The notes under the pieces were generated by a model, which saw nothing but the letters and a program-made list of their open reading frames with translations, did not search any database and was not told where the DNA came from. Shown here piece by piece: positions 49,415 through 59,626 of a stretch of DNA of 64,000 nucleotides. Each line of letters starts with the position of its first letter. Position 1 is the first letter of the stretch. This stretch comes from Opitutus sp. (GTDB lineage Bacteria; Verrucomicrobiota; Verrucomicrobiia; Opitutales; Opitutaceae): assembly GCA_024707325.1 (NCBI GenBank), contig JANPZY010000004.1, forward strand, positions 558,001 to 622,000, in the 5' to 3' direction. Made by a program: the position numbers and the translations under genes.

Positions 49415-49979
49415 ATGTCGCAAGAACCTCCCTATCTCGGTCAAGGTTGCGTAACGCCGGATCCGCGCCGCGAGGTGCTGCTTCGCTTCGTCTGGGCTTT
49501 CGTGCAGGCGACATTGTTTCGCTGGAGCCCGCGTCCGTTTCACACGTTTCGCGCGAGCCCTGCTGAAATGGTTCGGAGCAAACATCCCCGTTCCCTCCCA
49601 GGTGGTCATCTTTCCCACCGCGCGCGTCATCTATCCGTGGCGACTCACGCTTGCTCCGCGTTCGATGGTCGGCCGCAACGTGATGATCTATAATCTGGGA
49701 CACATCACGCTCGAGCGCGGCGCCAACGTGAGCCAGAACGTGCACCTCTGCGCCGGCACGCATGATTTCAATCGCTGGGACATGCCGCTCGTCACCGCGC
49801 CGATCGTAATCGGCGAAAACGCTTGGATCGGTGCCGATGTGTTTGTCGGCCCCGGAGTGCGCATCGGCGAACTCACCGTGGTCGGTGCACGCTCGGTCGT
49901 CGTGCGCGATCTGCCGCCTCGCAAGATCTGCGTCGGTCAGCCGTGCCGCGCGATCAAGGATCGCATCGATCCGCAATGA
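49415..49979 (+). CDS. WcaF-like hexapeptide acetyltransferase (frameshift about 49549-49562)
   Basis: RFVWAFVQATLFRWSPRPFHTFRA then VVIFPTARVIYPWRLTLAPRSMVGRNVMIYNLGHITLERGANVSQNVHLCAGTHD. Confidence 0.88.
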
Positions 49980-51277
49980 TGATGCCCTGTTCTCCCCAAG
50001 CACGCGTGCACTGGCGCGCCTTCCTGCCTTGGGTCTTTGGATTCGCGCTGCTGGGCGCTCCATTAATCTGCGCGACGAACAGTTCCAATCTCTCATCGGA
50101 CGAAACGTCCTACTACCTCCCCGCCGTCGAGCAGCTTCGCGCCAAATGGCCCGTGCTCGATTTGGTCGCCGACAGTCGCTCCGCGACAGCACCGGGTTAT
50201 CCCTACTTTCTCGCAAGTCTCGCCCAGCTGATCGGCAGCGAAGTGTGGAAACTCCGCATCGTCACCTGGCTCGTAAGCCTCGGCGTGCTCGCCGTTCTTT
50301 GGCGCATTCTGCGCGCGACCACAGCCTCGCACGCGTTGTGGGCTTTGGCTCCGCTCGCGCTGAGCAATTTCTTCGTGAAATCGTCTGGTTTTGTGGTGAC
50401 CGACAACGTGGCTCTGCTGTTGGTCTCGCTCGCGCTGGCAACGTTGCTTTTCCAGTCGACAGCCCGCGCTCATTGGATCGGAGCAATCGCCACCGCGCTC
50501 GCCGTCATGGTGCGGCAAACCACGATCTGGCTCACCGCACCAGCCCTCTGGAAACTCTGGCGAAATCGTCATGTGGATCGACCCGGCGCACGGTGGGCCG
50601 TGTGGCTGTTGCCCCTCGTGCCGCTCGCCATCCTCTTCGTTGCATGGCGTGGACTCGTTCCGCCGATCTGGCGTGCGGAGCAATACGCCGAAAACGGAAT
50701 CACGGTGACGCCGCTGCTCTACCTTGCAGTCGTCCTGCTCACGATGGGAGTTCCATTCTACGCCGCGCTCGTTTCGAGAGACGAGTTGCACGAGGACCTG
50801 CGCTCCAAGCCGGTTCTCGGCCTGACACTCGCCGGTCTCGCGCTCGTGCTGCTCGGAAACAGCGAACCCAATTACGACGCCGGACATTGGGGTGGTTATT
50901 GGTGGAGCATCGCAGCGCGGTTGCCCGTGTTTGGTTCCGTATCCCCGCTCTTTGCCGTATGCGTTCCGCTGGGGCTGGGTCTTTTCGGTGCTCTACTGCG
51001 TCGCCTCGTCGAGCATGTCGGCCGGCCCGCAGCTGAAGTGTGGGGCATCGCGTTCGCGGCGTGGGCGGCGACCACCTGCGCAAATCGTCTGGTCTTCCAC
51101 CGGTATTTTGAGCCAACAACTCTGGTCTTCCTGATCATCTGGGTCGCTTTGATCCTTCGGACTCGTCCAACCACGCCGCTTCGTCGGTTTCCTTTGTTCG
51201 CACTTTCCGTCGTGCAAGCGTTTCTCACGCTTCTCACGACACACGCACAGGCTTACGGCTTGGTTCGTTTCGGATGA
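49976..51277 (+). CDS. polytopic membrane protein, GT-C glycosyltransferase-like
   Basis: SSDETSYYLPAVEQL N-terminal acidic loop plus many TM segments. Confidence 0.6.
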   Translation: MMMPCSPQARVHWRAFLPWVFGFALLGAPLICATNSSNLSSDETSYYLPAVEQLRAKWPVLDLVADSRSATAPGYPYFLASLAQLIGSEVWKLRIVTWLVSLGVLAVLWRILRATTASHALWALAPLALSNFFVKSSGFVVTDNVALLLVSLALATLLFQSTARAHWIGAIATALAVMVRQTTIWLTAPALWKLWRNRHVDRPGARWAVWLLPLVPLAILFVAWRGLVPPIWRAEQYAENGITVTPLLYLAVVLLTMGVPFYAALVSRDELHEDLRSKPVLGLTLAGLALVLLGNSEPNYDAGHWGGYWWSIAARLPVFGSVSPLFAVCVPLGLGLFGALLRRLVEHVGRPAAEVWGIAFAAWAATTCANRLVFHRYFEPTTLVFLIIWVALILRTRPTTPLRRFPLFALSVVQAFLTLLTTHAQAYGLVRFG

Positions 51278-52405
51278 GAATCGCGCAAATCGTCGCCAGC
51301 TTGGAGGCCCGCCACGGTGGGCCCAGCGTGTCTGTGCCACGGTTGGCCGACGCGCAGGCGGCGGATCAGGAGGTCACAGTGTTTACCACGGGCAACGTCC
51401 CGACTTCGCTGCGGGAAAGTATGCATTGCTCGGTGCACACCGGACCGCGCGGCTGGCCGGAATCGTTCTGTCTCGCTCCCGGTCTCCGACAGGCACTCGC
51501 AACGTTTTCGCCCGACATATTGCACAGTCACGGACTCTGGCTCCGCGCGCTTCATCATGCCGACATGGTCGCGGCCCGGCTTCGTCGCCCACACGTGATT
51601 TCGCCGCGCGGAATGATGAGCCGCTGGGCTTGGCGTCACAGGCGTATCCAGAAAGTCATTGCGGAGCGCCTGCTGCATCCGCACGCGCTGAAACGCGTCT
51701 CAGGCTGGCACGCCACGAGCCCCGAGGAACGCGACGAGATCCGCTCTCTCGGTTTCCCACAGCCGATCTGCGTCGCGCCCAACGGCGTCACCCTGCCCTC
51801 CGCCCGTGAAATCGCCGCGAATCGCGCATACTGGCACCAGCTTTGTCCGGCCACCAGGACTCATCGCACGGCGCTCTTCTATTCACGCTTCCATCGCAAG
51901 AAGCGTGTCGTCGAACTCATCGACGTTTGGCTCGCGACTGCTCCGGCGGATTGGACGCTTCTCCTCGTGGGTGTGCCTCAGGACTACCGCGTCGAGCAAC
52001 TCGAAAGCTACGTGCACCGCTGCTCCGGTTCGGGCCGCGTGCACGTTTTTCAGCGGCGAAAATCGCCCCTCTCCCTACGCCGTCGCCTCACTGTTTCTTC
52101 TTCCGTCGCACAACGAGAACTTCGGGCTCGTCGTTGCCGAGGCGATGGCTCACGGCGTGGCTCCTCTCGTCACGGACAGCACACCCTGGCGCTTCCTCGA
52201 ACGCGAAGCTGCAGGCTGGTGCGTGCCATGGGACAACTATGGCGAGGCAATCCGCGGAGCCACGGCGCAGGCACCGCATCAACTTTCTGAATACGGCGCC
52301 ACCGCCGCCCGGCTCGTCGCGCGCGATTTTTCCTGGGACGTCACCGCTCGCACGCTCAACGCGTTCTACGCCGAACTCAGCCTTTCCCCCGCGATTTCCC
52401 CGTGA
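51274..52405 (+). CDS. glycosyltransferase family 4 (frameshift at T5 52046-52050)
   Basis: MRIAQIVASLEARHGGPSVSVPRLADA...HVISPRGMMSRWAW then FSGENRPSPYAVASLFLLPSHNENFGLVVAEAMAHG in another frame. Confidence 0.88.
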
Positions 52406-53865
52406 TGCTCGACTCCGATCATCTCCGCCCCGCCGATTCCGCTGACTCCCGTCCGCCTTTAGGCATTTTGGAAACAGCCACGCTGTGGCACGTGGGCGCG
52501 CTGGTGATCTTCAGCGCGTGGGCCTTGGGCGGAAACGCCGGCTGGTCCCGCACCGTGGTCGATGTGCTCGCTTGCCTCGGGGTGCTCATCACCGCCGCCG
52601 GGCTGCGTCGCCGTCCGAGCGAAAACGGAAAGAATCGTTTCCCGCGGCCGTTTCGCTGGCTGTGGCCACTGTTCCTCTTCGACGTTTTGGTAATTGCCAG
52701 CTTGTTTAATCCCAATTTTCGGGAGGTGACATTCGATGCGTCCACCTACTTCACGCGCGGCGAACCGCCGTATGCGTTCCTGCCGAGCGCCGCGCGTCCC
52801 GATCGCGCGTTGGAGGCTCTGCTGTTCTTCAACGGTGTTTATCTCTCCTGCTTCAATCTCGTCCTTTTTGTGCGGCATCGCTTCGCGCTGCGCCGACTGC
52901 TGATGATCCTCGCGATCAACGCGCTGCTGCTCGCGATCTTTGGCACCTTGCAAAAGCTCCATGGCGCCTCCGGGCTTTTCTTCAATGCGGCCGCTTCGCC
53001 GCAGATATACTTTTTCTCGTCCTTCATCTATCACAACCACTGGAGTTCGTTCACGCTCCTCATGGTGGGTATTTCGTTGGGACTGATCTTTCACTACGCC
53101 CGCCGCCCAACAGGCCGCGATGTCTGGCACTCTCCCGTGGGCCTTGGGATTGTCGCCGTGCTGTTGCTCGCCGCCTCGATCCCACTCAGCGCGTCCCGGT
53201 CGTGCACGATTCTTGCGCTGGTTTTCCTGACCGGTGCCTTTCTGCACTGGCTTTGGCAACTCCTGCGCCGCCGCCGCGAGCATCGTCAGGGCTCTCTTTT
53301 CCTGCCTGCGCTCGGCGGCTCCATCGCGTTCGTGATCGCGCTCGCCGGCATCTACGAACTCGCCCGCCCGGTCATCGAGGCGCGAATGTCACTCACTGCC
53401 GAGCAAGTCAGTGTCCTGAAGGAGGCCGGCAATTTCGGCGCTCGCGAAATCCTTTATCGCGACACGTGGCGGATGGCCTCTGATCGTCCTTGGTTCGGCT
53501 GGGGCTTTGCGTCGTATTCCACCGTCTTCAACTATTACAACTCCCAGCTCTGGGCTTCGCCAGACGGACTTCCCACTTACTACGACGATGCGCACTCCGA
53601 CTGGCTTCAGTCCTTCGCCGAGGTGGGCTTTGTGGGCACTGCACTGCTCGGGCTCTGCGGCCTCGTGCCGCTTTTCCGCCGCTGGCACGTCGCGACGCGC
53701 AGCCCGCTCTCATTGTATCTACTTTCTGGATGCGCCATCATCCTCGCCTACGCGTGGCTCGAATTTCCTTTCGGCAACACCGCCGTCGTAATCGCCTTCT
53801 GGACGTGCTTCTTCTCGGCCATTCAATATGGCCGCGCCGATTCGCCCTCCTCGCGTCACGGCTGA
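52402..53865 (+). CDS. O-antigen ligase family membrane protein
   Basis: polytopic; FGWGFASYSTVFNYY...DDAHSDWLQSFAEVGFVGTALL Wzy_C-type region. Confidence 0.85.
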   Translation: MMLDSDHLRPADSADSRPPLGILETATLWHVGALVIFSAWALGGNAGWSRTVVDVLACLGVLITAAGLRRRPSENGKNRFPRPFRWLWPLFLFDVLVIASLFNPNFREVTFDASTYFTRGEPPYAFLPSAARPDRALEALLFFNGVYLSCFNLVLFVRHRFALRRLLMILAINALLLAIFGTLQKLHGASGLFFNAAASPQIYFFSSFIYHNHWSSFTLLMVGISLGLIFHYARRPTGRDVWHSPVGLGIVAVLLLAASIPLSASRSCTILALVFLTGAFLHWLWQLLRRRREHRQGSLFLPALGGSIAFVIALAGIYELARPVIEARMSLTAEQVSVLKEAGNFGAREILYRDTWRMASDRPWFGWGFASYSTVFNYYNSQLWASPDGLPTYYDDAHSDWLQSFAEVGFVGTALLGLCGLVPLFRRWHVATRSPLSLYLLSGCAIILAYAWLEFPFGNTAVVIAFWTCFFSAIQYGRADSPSSRHG

Positions 53866-53868
53866 ACG

Positions 53869-54678
53869 ATGTTTTCCGTCCTGATCCTGACCCTCAATGA
53901 GGAGCGCGACCTGCCGCGCTGCCTCGCCTCAGTCCAAGCTTGTGACGACGTCGTCGTGCTCGATTCGGGTTCCGTCGACCGCACGATCGAAATCGCGCAG
54001 GCCGGAGGCGCCCGCGTGTTTACAAGGTCGTTCGACAACTTCGCCGGACAGCGAAATTTCGCCCAGCGCGAGATTCCGTTTCGCCATCCGTGGGTGCTTC
54101 ACCTCGACGCCGACGAACAACTCACACCGGAGTTGCTGGCCGAAGCGCGCGAGGCGATCCAGCGCACGGATCTCGACGGTTTTCTCATCGCCCCGAAGAT
54201 GATGTGGAACGGACGCTGGATCCCCCACTGCACCGACTATCCCGCGTATCAGGCGCGGCTGGTGCGCGCTCCGCAATTTCGCTTCATCGAAGTCGGTCAC
54301 GGGCAACGCGAGGCGCCCGACATGCGGCTCGGCAAACTGAGCAGTTCCTACACGCACGATCTCTCGTCTGGCGGCGAGGAAGAGTGGCTCGCGAAACATC
54401 GGCGTTACGCGCACGCCGAAGCACGTGAACATCTGCAACGCGCCGGCCAGGGCTCGTGGACCGAGCTTGTTTCAAGCGACGCGCTCGTGCGTCGCCGTGC
54501 GCTTAAACGTGCGAGCTACTCGCTGCCCTTTCGCCCCGCGCTTCGCTTCGTTTACCAATACGTTTTCCGGGGCGGTTTCCTCGACGGTTCCGCGGGCCTT
54601 CACTACTGTCGTCTGCTCGCAAAATACGAAGGTTTCACTGCCGCCGCGCTGAAGGAACTCCGCGCCGCGTCGCACTGA
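53869..54678 (+). CDS. glycosyltransferase family 2 (WaaE/KdtX-like)
   Basis: SVLILTLNEERDLPRCLASVQACDDVVVLDSGSVDRT; HPWVLHLDADEQLTPEL. Confidence 0.9.
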   Translation: MFSVLILTLNEERDLPRCLASVQACDDVVVLDSGSVDRTIEIAQAGGARVFTRSFDNFAGQRNFAQREIPFRHPWVLHLDADEQLTPELLAEAREAIQRTDLDGFLIAPKMMWNGRWIPHCTDYPAYQARLVRAPQFRFIEVGHGQREAPDMRLGKLSSSYTHDLSSGGEEEWLAKHRRYAHAEAREHLQRAGQGSWTELVSSDALVRRRALKRASYSLPFRPALRFVYQYVFRGGFLDGSAGLHYCRLLAKYEGFTAAALKELRAASH

Positions 54679-54679
54679 G

Positions 54680-55861
54680 ATGCGCGTCCACTTCATCAAT
54701 CGCTTCTACTGGCCGGACGAGCAAGCGACGGCCCAATTGCTCACCGATCTTGCTGAAGGTCTCGCTGCGCGCGGCCACACCGTGTCGGTCATCGCTAGCG
54801 CGCCCGCGCGCAAAGACGCACGGCCTCGCGAGCGCAATGGCGTGCAACTCCGCCACGTGCGCACTACGCGCTGGACTTCGCTCGGTCTCGCAGGTCGTGT
54901 CGTCGACTTTCTCACGTTTTACGCCGGCGCAATCTGGAGGCTGTTTCGCGAAACGCGCGGCGGCGATGTCGTGGTCGCGCTCACCGATCCGCCGTTGATC
55001 GGAGTGGTCGCAAGCTGGATCGCTGACCTGCGTGGCGCGCGGCTCATCCATTGGGTGCAGGACATTTACCCCGAAATCGCGGTCGCGCTGACCGGCCAAC
55101 GCTGGCTGCACATGACGCGACCGCTGCGCGATGCCGCGTGGCGACGCGCTGACACGTGCGTCGTGCTGGGCCCCGCCATGGCCCGGGTCGTGACTGAGTG
55201 CGGCACGAGTCGGGACAAAGTGCGCATCGTTCCGAACTGGGCACCGGCTCAAGTCGAACCGATGTCCGTCACGGAGGTGGACGCACTGCGGCGCGAGTGG
55301 GATCTGGAAGGGAAATTCGTCATCGGCTATTCCGGCAACCTCGGCCGCGTGCACGATCTCTCCCCGATTCTTCATCTCGCCGACGCGCTGAGAAACGAGA
55401 CCGACATTCGTTTTGTCTTCGTCGGAAACGGCGCCCAGCGCGCCGAACTCGAAGCCGAGGCGCAGCGGCTCGCGTTGTCCAACGTCGCTTTTCATCCGCC
55501 GCAACCGCGCGGCCGCTTGGGCGCCGTGCTCGCACTGCCCGACGTGCATCTCGTCACGCTGAAACCAGGCTGCGAGGACTATGTTTTTCCCAGCAAGACT
55601 TATGGCGCCGCGCAGGCTGGCCGCCCGGTGCTCTTCATCGGACCGCCTGCATCCGATCCGGCGCAAGCGATCATCGATCATGGTTTCGGTCTCGCGTTCT
55701 CGCGCGAGCAGATCGCCGAAGCCGCATCAGCGATAAAGAATCTGCGCAACGATCCCGCGCTGCGCGCTTCGCTGGCTGAAAATGCCACGCGCTTCTCGCG
55801 TCACGACGCTCAGTCGGCGATCGCGGCCTGGGATTCCCTGCTCGCCGGATCGCTCCGGTGA
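54680..55861 (+). CDS. glycosyltransferase family 4 (WbuB-like)
   Basis: MRVHFINRFYWPDEQATAQLLTDLAEGLAARGHTVSVIAS; FVIGYSGNLGRVHDL; VFPSKTYGAAQAGRPVLFIG. Confidence 0.9.
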   Translation: MRVHFINRFYWPDEQATAQLLTDLAEGLAARGHTVSVIASAPARKDARPRERNGVQLRHVRTTRWTSLGLAGRVVDFLTFYAGAIWRLFRETRGGDVVVALTDPPLIGVVASWIADLRGARLIHWVQDIYPEIAVALTGQRWLHMTRPLRDAAWRRADTCVVLGPAMARVVTECGTSRDKVRIVPNWAPAQVEPMSVTEVDALRREWDLEGKFVIGYSGNLGRVHDLSPILHLADALRNETDIRFVFVGNGAQRAELEAEAQRLALSNVAFHPPQPRGRLGAVLALPDVHLVTLKPGCEDYVFPSKTYGAAQAGRPVLFIGPPASDPAQAIIDHGFGLAFSREQIAEAASAIKNLRNDPALRASLAENATRFSRHDAQSAIAAWDSLLAGSLR

Positions 55862-55900
55862 AGCTATCGCTCATCGCCACTCGCTAATTCCACGCTTCAC

Positions 55901-57265
55901 ATGAACCGCGCACGCCGGGCATTTCTCGTCCTGCTTACTCTCGACGTTTTGGCGGTGCTGGTCGTGTTCAATCTCGTCGGCCTCACCTACCTGAGCGGCA
56001 CGCCCGTGGGCGTGCGTTTCATTCTCACGCCGCTGCTGGTGCCGCTCCTCATCCATGTCGTCGCAATCTATCTGATCGACGGCTACTCGCGGGGCACGGA
56101 CATGATGAGCCTCGACTACACGAGTCAGCACAGCATCGCCCTGCTGACCGCGATGGCGACCACGCTGCTGCTGACGTTTGCGGTGTTCCCGGGCGGCTAC
56201 GAACTGCAATCGAGCCGCGTGGTGGTCGCACTCAGTTACCTGCTGTTGATTCCGGTCACGCTGGTTTACCGCCGAGCTTTGTATCGTGCGACGCTTCGCC
56301 GACGCGGGCGTCGCAGCCTGGTGTTTTTGGGCGACCACGAAAGCTACAATGCGTTTCGCAACGAGTGCGAGCGCCTTGGCGCTGTGCAACCTCTCGTGTT
56401 TGCCTCCCTGCATCCGGTGGAGGGTGGAAACGAGCCCGTCGCGCAGTTTGCCGATGTGCTCGATCGCATCCAGTCAGGTGACCTCCGCGTGGAAGCCATC
56501 GTCCTTCGCGAATCGAATCACGAGCTCGCACCGGACGTGTCGCGCAAGCTCGTGCAGCTCTATTTCAGCGGCGTGCCGACCTACACGCTCGAGCTCTTCC
56601 ATCAGGTTTATTGGCGCAAGATTCCCCTCTACCGCCTCAACCAAACTTGGCTTTTCCAGGAAGGTTTCCAGATCGCGCGCGAGCCGGTCTTCGAACGCGC
56701 CAAACGCGTGGCCGACGTCGTGCTTTCATTGATCGGACTTTTCGTCGCGGCTCCGTTCATCCTCGTCGGCGCCACCGCGATCTGGCTTGAGGACCGCGGT
56801 CCGGTGTTTTTTCGGCAGAATCGCGTGGGCAAAAACCACGTCACGTTCCGCCTGCACAAACTGCGGACGATGCGCGTGTCTGATCAACCTGGTGATCTCT
56901 ACACGCAGCCCGGCGACGCGCGCATCACACGCGTGGGAAAAATCCTGCGCCAGACACGCGTCGACGAGTTTCCTCAACTTTGGAACGTCCTGCGCGGCGA
57001 CATGAGCCTCATCGGCCCGCGCGCCGAATGGGACCGTCTCGTCGAAAACTACGAGCAGACCATCCCCTGCTATCATTTCCGCCACCTCGTGAAACCCGGC
57101 ATCACCGGCTGGGCGCAGGTCAACTATCCGTATGGCGCGAGCACCGAGGACACGATTCGGAAGCTCGAATACGATCTCTTCTACATCCGGCACTTCTCGT
57201 TCATGTTGGATGCCTCGATCGTCCTGAAGACCGTCCACATCATGCTGTTTGGCAAAGGGCGGTGA
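55901..57265 (+). CDS. polyprenyl-phosphate sugar-1-phosphate transferase (initiating glycosyltransferase)
   Basis: FERAKRVADVVLSLIGLFVAAPFILVGATAIWLEDRGPVFFRQNRVGKN; RQTRVDEFPQLWNVLRGDMSLIGPRAEW; KPGITGWAQVNYPYG. Confidence 0.93.
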   Translation: MNRARRAFLVLLTLDVLAVLVVFNLVGLTYLSGTPVGVRFILTPLLVPLLIHVVAIYLIDGYSRGTDMMSLDYTSQHSIALLTAMATTLLLTFAVFPGGYELQSSRVVVALSYLLLIPVTLVYRRALYRATLRRRGRRSLVFLGDHESYNAFRNECERLGAVQPLVFASLHPVEGGNEPVAQFADVLDRIQSGDLRVEAIVLRESNHELAPDVSRKLVQLYFSGVPTYTLELFHQVYWRKIPLYRLNQTWLFQEGFQIAREPVFERAKRVADVVLSLIGLFVAAPFILVGATAIWLEDRGPVFFRQNRVGKNHVTFRLHKLRTMRVSDQPGDLYTQPGDARITRVGKILRQTRVDEFPQLWNVLRGDMSLIGPRAEWDRLVENYEQTIPCYHFRHLVKPGITGWAQVNYPYGASTEDTIRKLEYDLFYIRHFSFMLDASIVLKTVHIMLFGKGR

Positions 57266-57286
57266 GCGTGCTTCCTTCCGCCACCC

Positions 57287-58696
57287 GTGAGTAAGAAGAA
57301 CCAGGCAAAGAAGCGTTACGATTTCCTCGTCATCGGCGGCGGCAGCGCCGGCTTTAACGCCGCGCGCGTTGCCGTTTCGCTCGGTCGCAAGACGGCCGTC
57401 GTCGACGGGGCCAAAGAACTCGGCGGCCTCTGCATCCTGCGCGGCTGCATGCCGTCGAAGACGCTGCTTTACTCGACCGATGTCCTCCATCTAGCGCAGA
57501 AGGCCAAAATCTTCGGCCTGAAGATTCCCAGCGCCGACGTGGATATGAAGGCGCTGCACCGCCGGAAGAAAAAGATCATCGGCGAGTTCGCCGACTACCG
57601 CCTGCAGGCGCTGACGAGCGGCAAGTTCGACCTGATCCGCGCGCACGCGCGTTTCGTCGATCCGCACACGGTCGAGCTGTCCACCGGCGAACTGCTCGAG
57701 GCGAAACACATCCTCATCGGCACCGGCTCAAAAGTCTCCGTGCCGCTCGTGCCGGGACTCGGCGCAGTGCCGTGCTGGACGAGCGACGACGTGCTCGACC
57801 TCGATTTCGTGCCCAAGAGCGTGATCGTGCTCGGCGGCGGCATCGTCGCATGCGAACTCGCGCAATTCCTGCGTCGCATCGGTTCCAAGGTGACCCTGAT
57901 CCAGCGCAGCGCGAATATCCTGCGTGACCACTCGCCGTCCGCGTCGGTCGTCGTGCAGCAAGCATTGGTGGACGACGGTATCGAGCTCTTCGCCGGCACG
58001 ACGTTGCAACAGGTGAAGCACGATGCCCGTGGCTTCTCGGTGAAATTCATTCACGACGGCAAAACAACCACGCGCCGCGCCGCGCATCTGTTCAACGCGC
58101 TCGGTCGCGAGCCGAATACGGCTGTGCTCGATCTCGCCAACGCGGGCGTGAAGACACGGCCCAACGGCCAGATCGTCATCAACCGCTGGCAGCAGACGAC
58201 CGCACCGCACATCTATGCCGCGGGCGATTGCTCGGGCCCCGCGGAGATCGTGCACATCGCGATCCAGCAGGGAGAACTCGCCGCGCGTCACGCCGCCGGC
58301 GTGAAGAAACTGAAACCGGTCGACTATTCGCTGATGTTAAACGTGGTCTTCACCGATCCGCAGCTCGCCACGATCGGTCGCCTCGAAAGCGAGCTCACGA
58401 AGGAAGAAGTCTCCTATGTTGTTGCGAGCTATCCGTTCAACGACCACGGGAAGTCCATCCTGATGGACGCGAACTACGGTTACGTGAAGGTCATCGCCGA
58501 TCCCAATCGCGGCCGCATTCTCGGCGCGGAAATCGTTGGCAAGGATGCGGGCGAGTTGATTCACGCGTTCAGTGGTCCGCTCGCGATGAAGGCGACGGTT
58601 TTCGATTTGCTCCGCGCGCCGTGGTATCACCCCACGCTCGCGGAAATCATCACGTATCCGCTCGAGGAAATCGCCGAGCGCGTCACGAGCGGCTGA
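57287..58696 (+). CDS. FAD-dependent pyridine nucleotide-disulfide oxidoreductase
   Basis: FLVIGGGSAGFNAARVAVSLGRKTAVVDGAKELGGLCILRGCMPSKTLL; NALGREPNT; YAAGDCSG. Confidence 0.9.
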   Translation: MSKKNQAKKRYDFLVIGGGSAGFNAARVAVSLGRKTAVVDGAKELGGLCILRGCMPSKTLLYSTDVLHLAQKAKIFGLKIPSADVDMKALHRRKKKIIGEFADYRLQALTSGKFDLIRAHARFVDPHTVELSTGELLEAKHILIGTGSKVSVPLVPGLGAVPCWTSDDVLDLDFVPKSVIVLGGGIVACELAQFLRRIGSKVTLIQRSANILRDHSPSASVVVQQALVDDGIELFAGTTLQQVKHDARGFSVKFIHDGKTTTRRAAHLFNALGREPNTAVLDLANAGVKTRPNGQIVINRWQQTTAPHIYAAGDCSGPAEIVHIAIQQGELAARHAAGVKKLKPVDYSLMLNVVFTDPQLATIGRLESELTKEEVSYVVASYPFNDHGKSILMDANYGYVKVIADPNRGRILGAEIVGKDAGELIHAFSGPLAMKATVFDLLRAPWYHPTLAEIITYPLEEIAERVTSG

Positions 58697-58720
58697 GTCC
58701 GCTCGGGCGATCGCGCTAAA

Positions 58721-59464
58721 TCACGCGTCCGACTTCGCCGCGCTCGCGATCGCGAGCAGATCGACGAGATCCACGCGGCCTTCGTAAAGCGCCTTGCCCA
58801 CGATCACGCCGTCGAGGCGGACGTGACGCTGCGATAGCTTCGTCAATTCGACCACGTCCTCGCGCCGGCTCACGCCGCCGCTCGCGATGATGCGGCATTG
58901 CGTGGCGTTGAGCATCGCTTCCTGCGCCGCGTAGTTCGGGCCGGTCAACATGCCGTCGGTGCCGATGTCGGTGTGAATGATCGTGGCCACGCCGAGCGCG
59001 TTCATGCGCTGCGCGAGCGTCACCGCGCTGAGGTCCGCCGTGGCAACCCAGCCTTTGACCGCCACCTTGCCGTCCTTCGCGTCGATGCCGACGGCGATCT
59101 TGTCGCCGAAACTCTGCACGAGTTCGCCGACGAACGCCTCGCTCTCGGCGGCGCGCGTGCCGATGACGACACGCGAAACGCCAAACCCCAGCGCGCGCTC
59201 CACTGACTCGCGCGTGCGCAGTCCGCCGCCGAGCTGCACCTTCATGCCGAGCGCGGCGATCGCCTGCACCGCAGCGAGATTCTGAGGCTCGCCGGCAAAT
59301 GCGCCATCGAGGTCCACCACGTGCACCCACGCGCTGCCGGCGGCTTTGAACTGCGCGGCCACGTCGGCCGGATTCTGCGCGTAAACGGTTTCCTGATCGG
59401 CGCGTCCCTGCGTGAGCCGCACGGCGCGTCCACCTTTGATGTCGATGGCGGGATAGATGGTCAT
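58721..59464 (-). CDS. hisA: phosphoribosylformimino-5-aminoimidazole carboxamide ribotide isomerase HisA
   Basis: MTIYPAIDIKGGRAVRLTQGRADQETVYAQNP; VQLGGGLRTRESVERAL; HTDIGTDGMLTGPN; IIASGGVSRREDVVEL. Confidence 0.95.
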   Translation of the reverse strand: MTIYPAIDIKGGRAVRLTQGRADQETVYAQNPADVAAQFKAAGSAWVHVVDLDGAFAGEPQNLAAVQAIAALGMKVQLGGGLRTRESVERALGFGVSRVVIGTRAAESEAFVGELVQSFGDKIAVGIDAKDGKVAVKGWVATADLSAVTLAQRMNALGVATIIHTDIGTDGMLTGPNYAAQEAMLNATQCRIIASGGVSRREDVVELTKLSQRHVRLDGVIVGKALYEGRVDLVDLLAIASAAKSDA

Positions 59465-59626
59465 TCGCCCCCGACGCTCATGTTTTTTCCCCGCTCCGTA
59501 AAACCTTATTCTCCGTCGGAAACGCCCCGGATTGCACGTCTACTATTGGATGACATTGTGGCGAGCCCGGAGGCGTGGGAAAGTTTTCCGCTTTGCGTCG
59601 ATTTCGGCGACGGAGAGAATAGGCGC

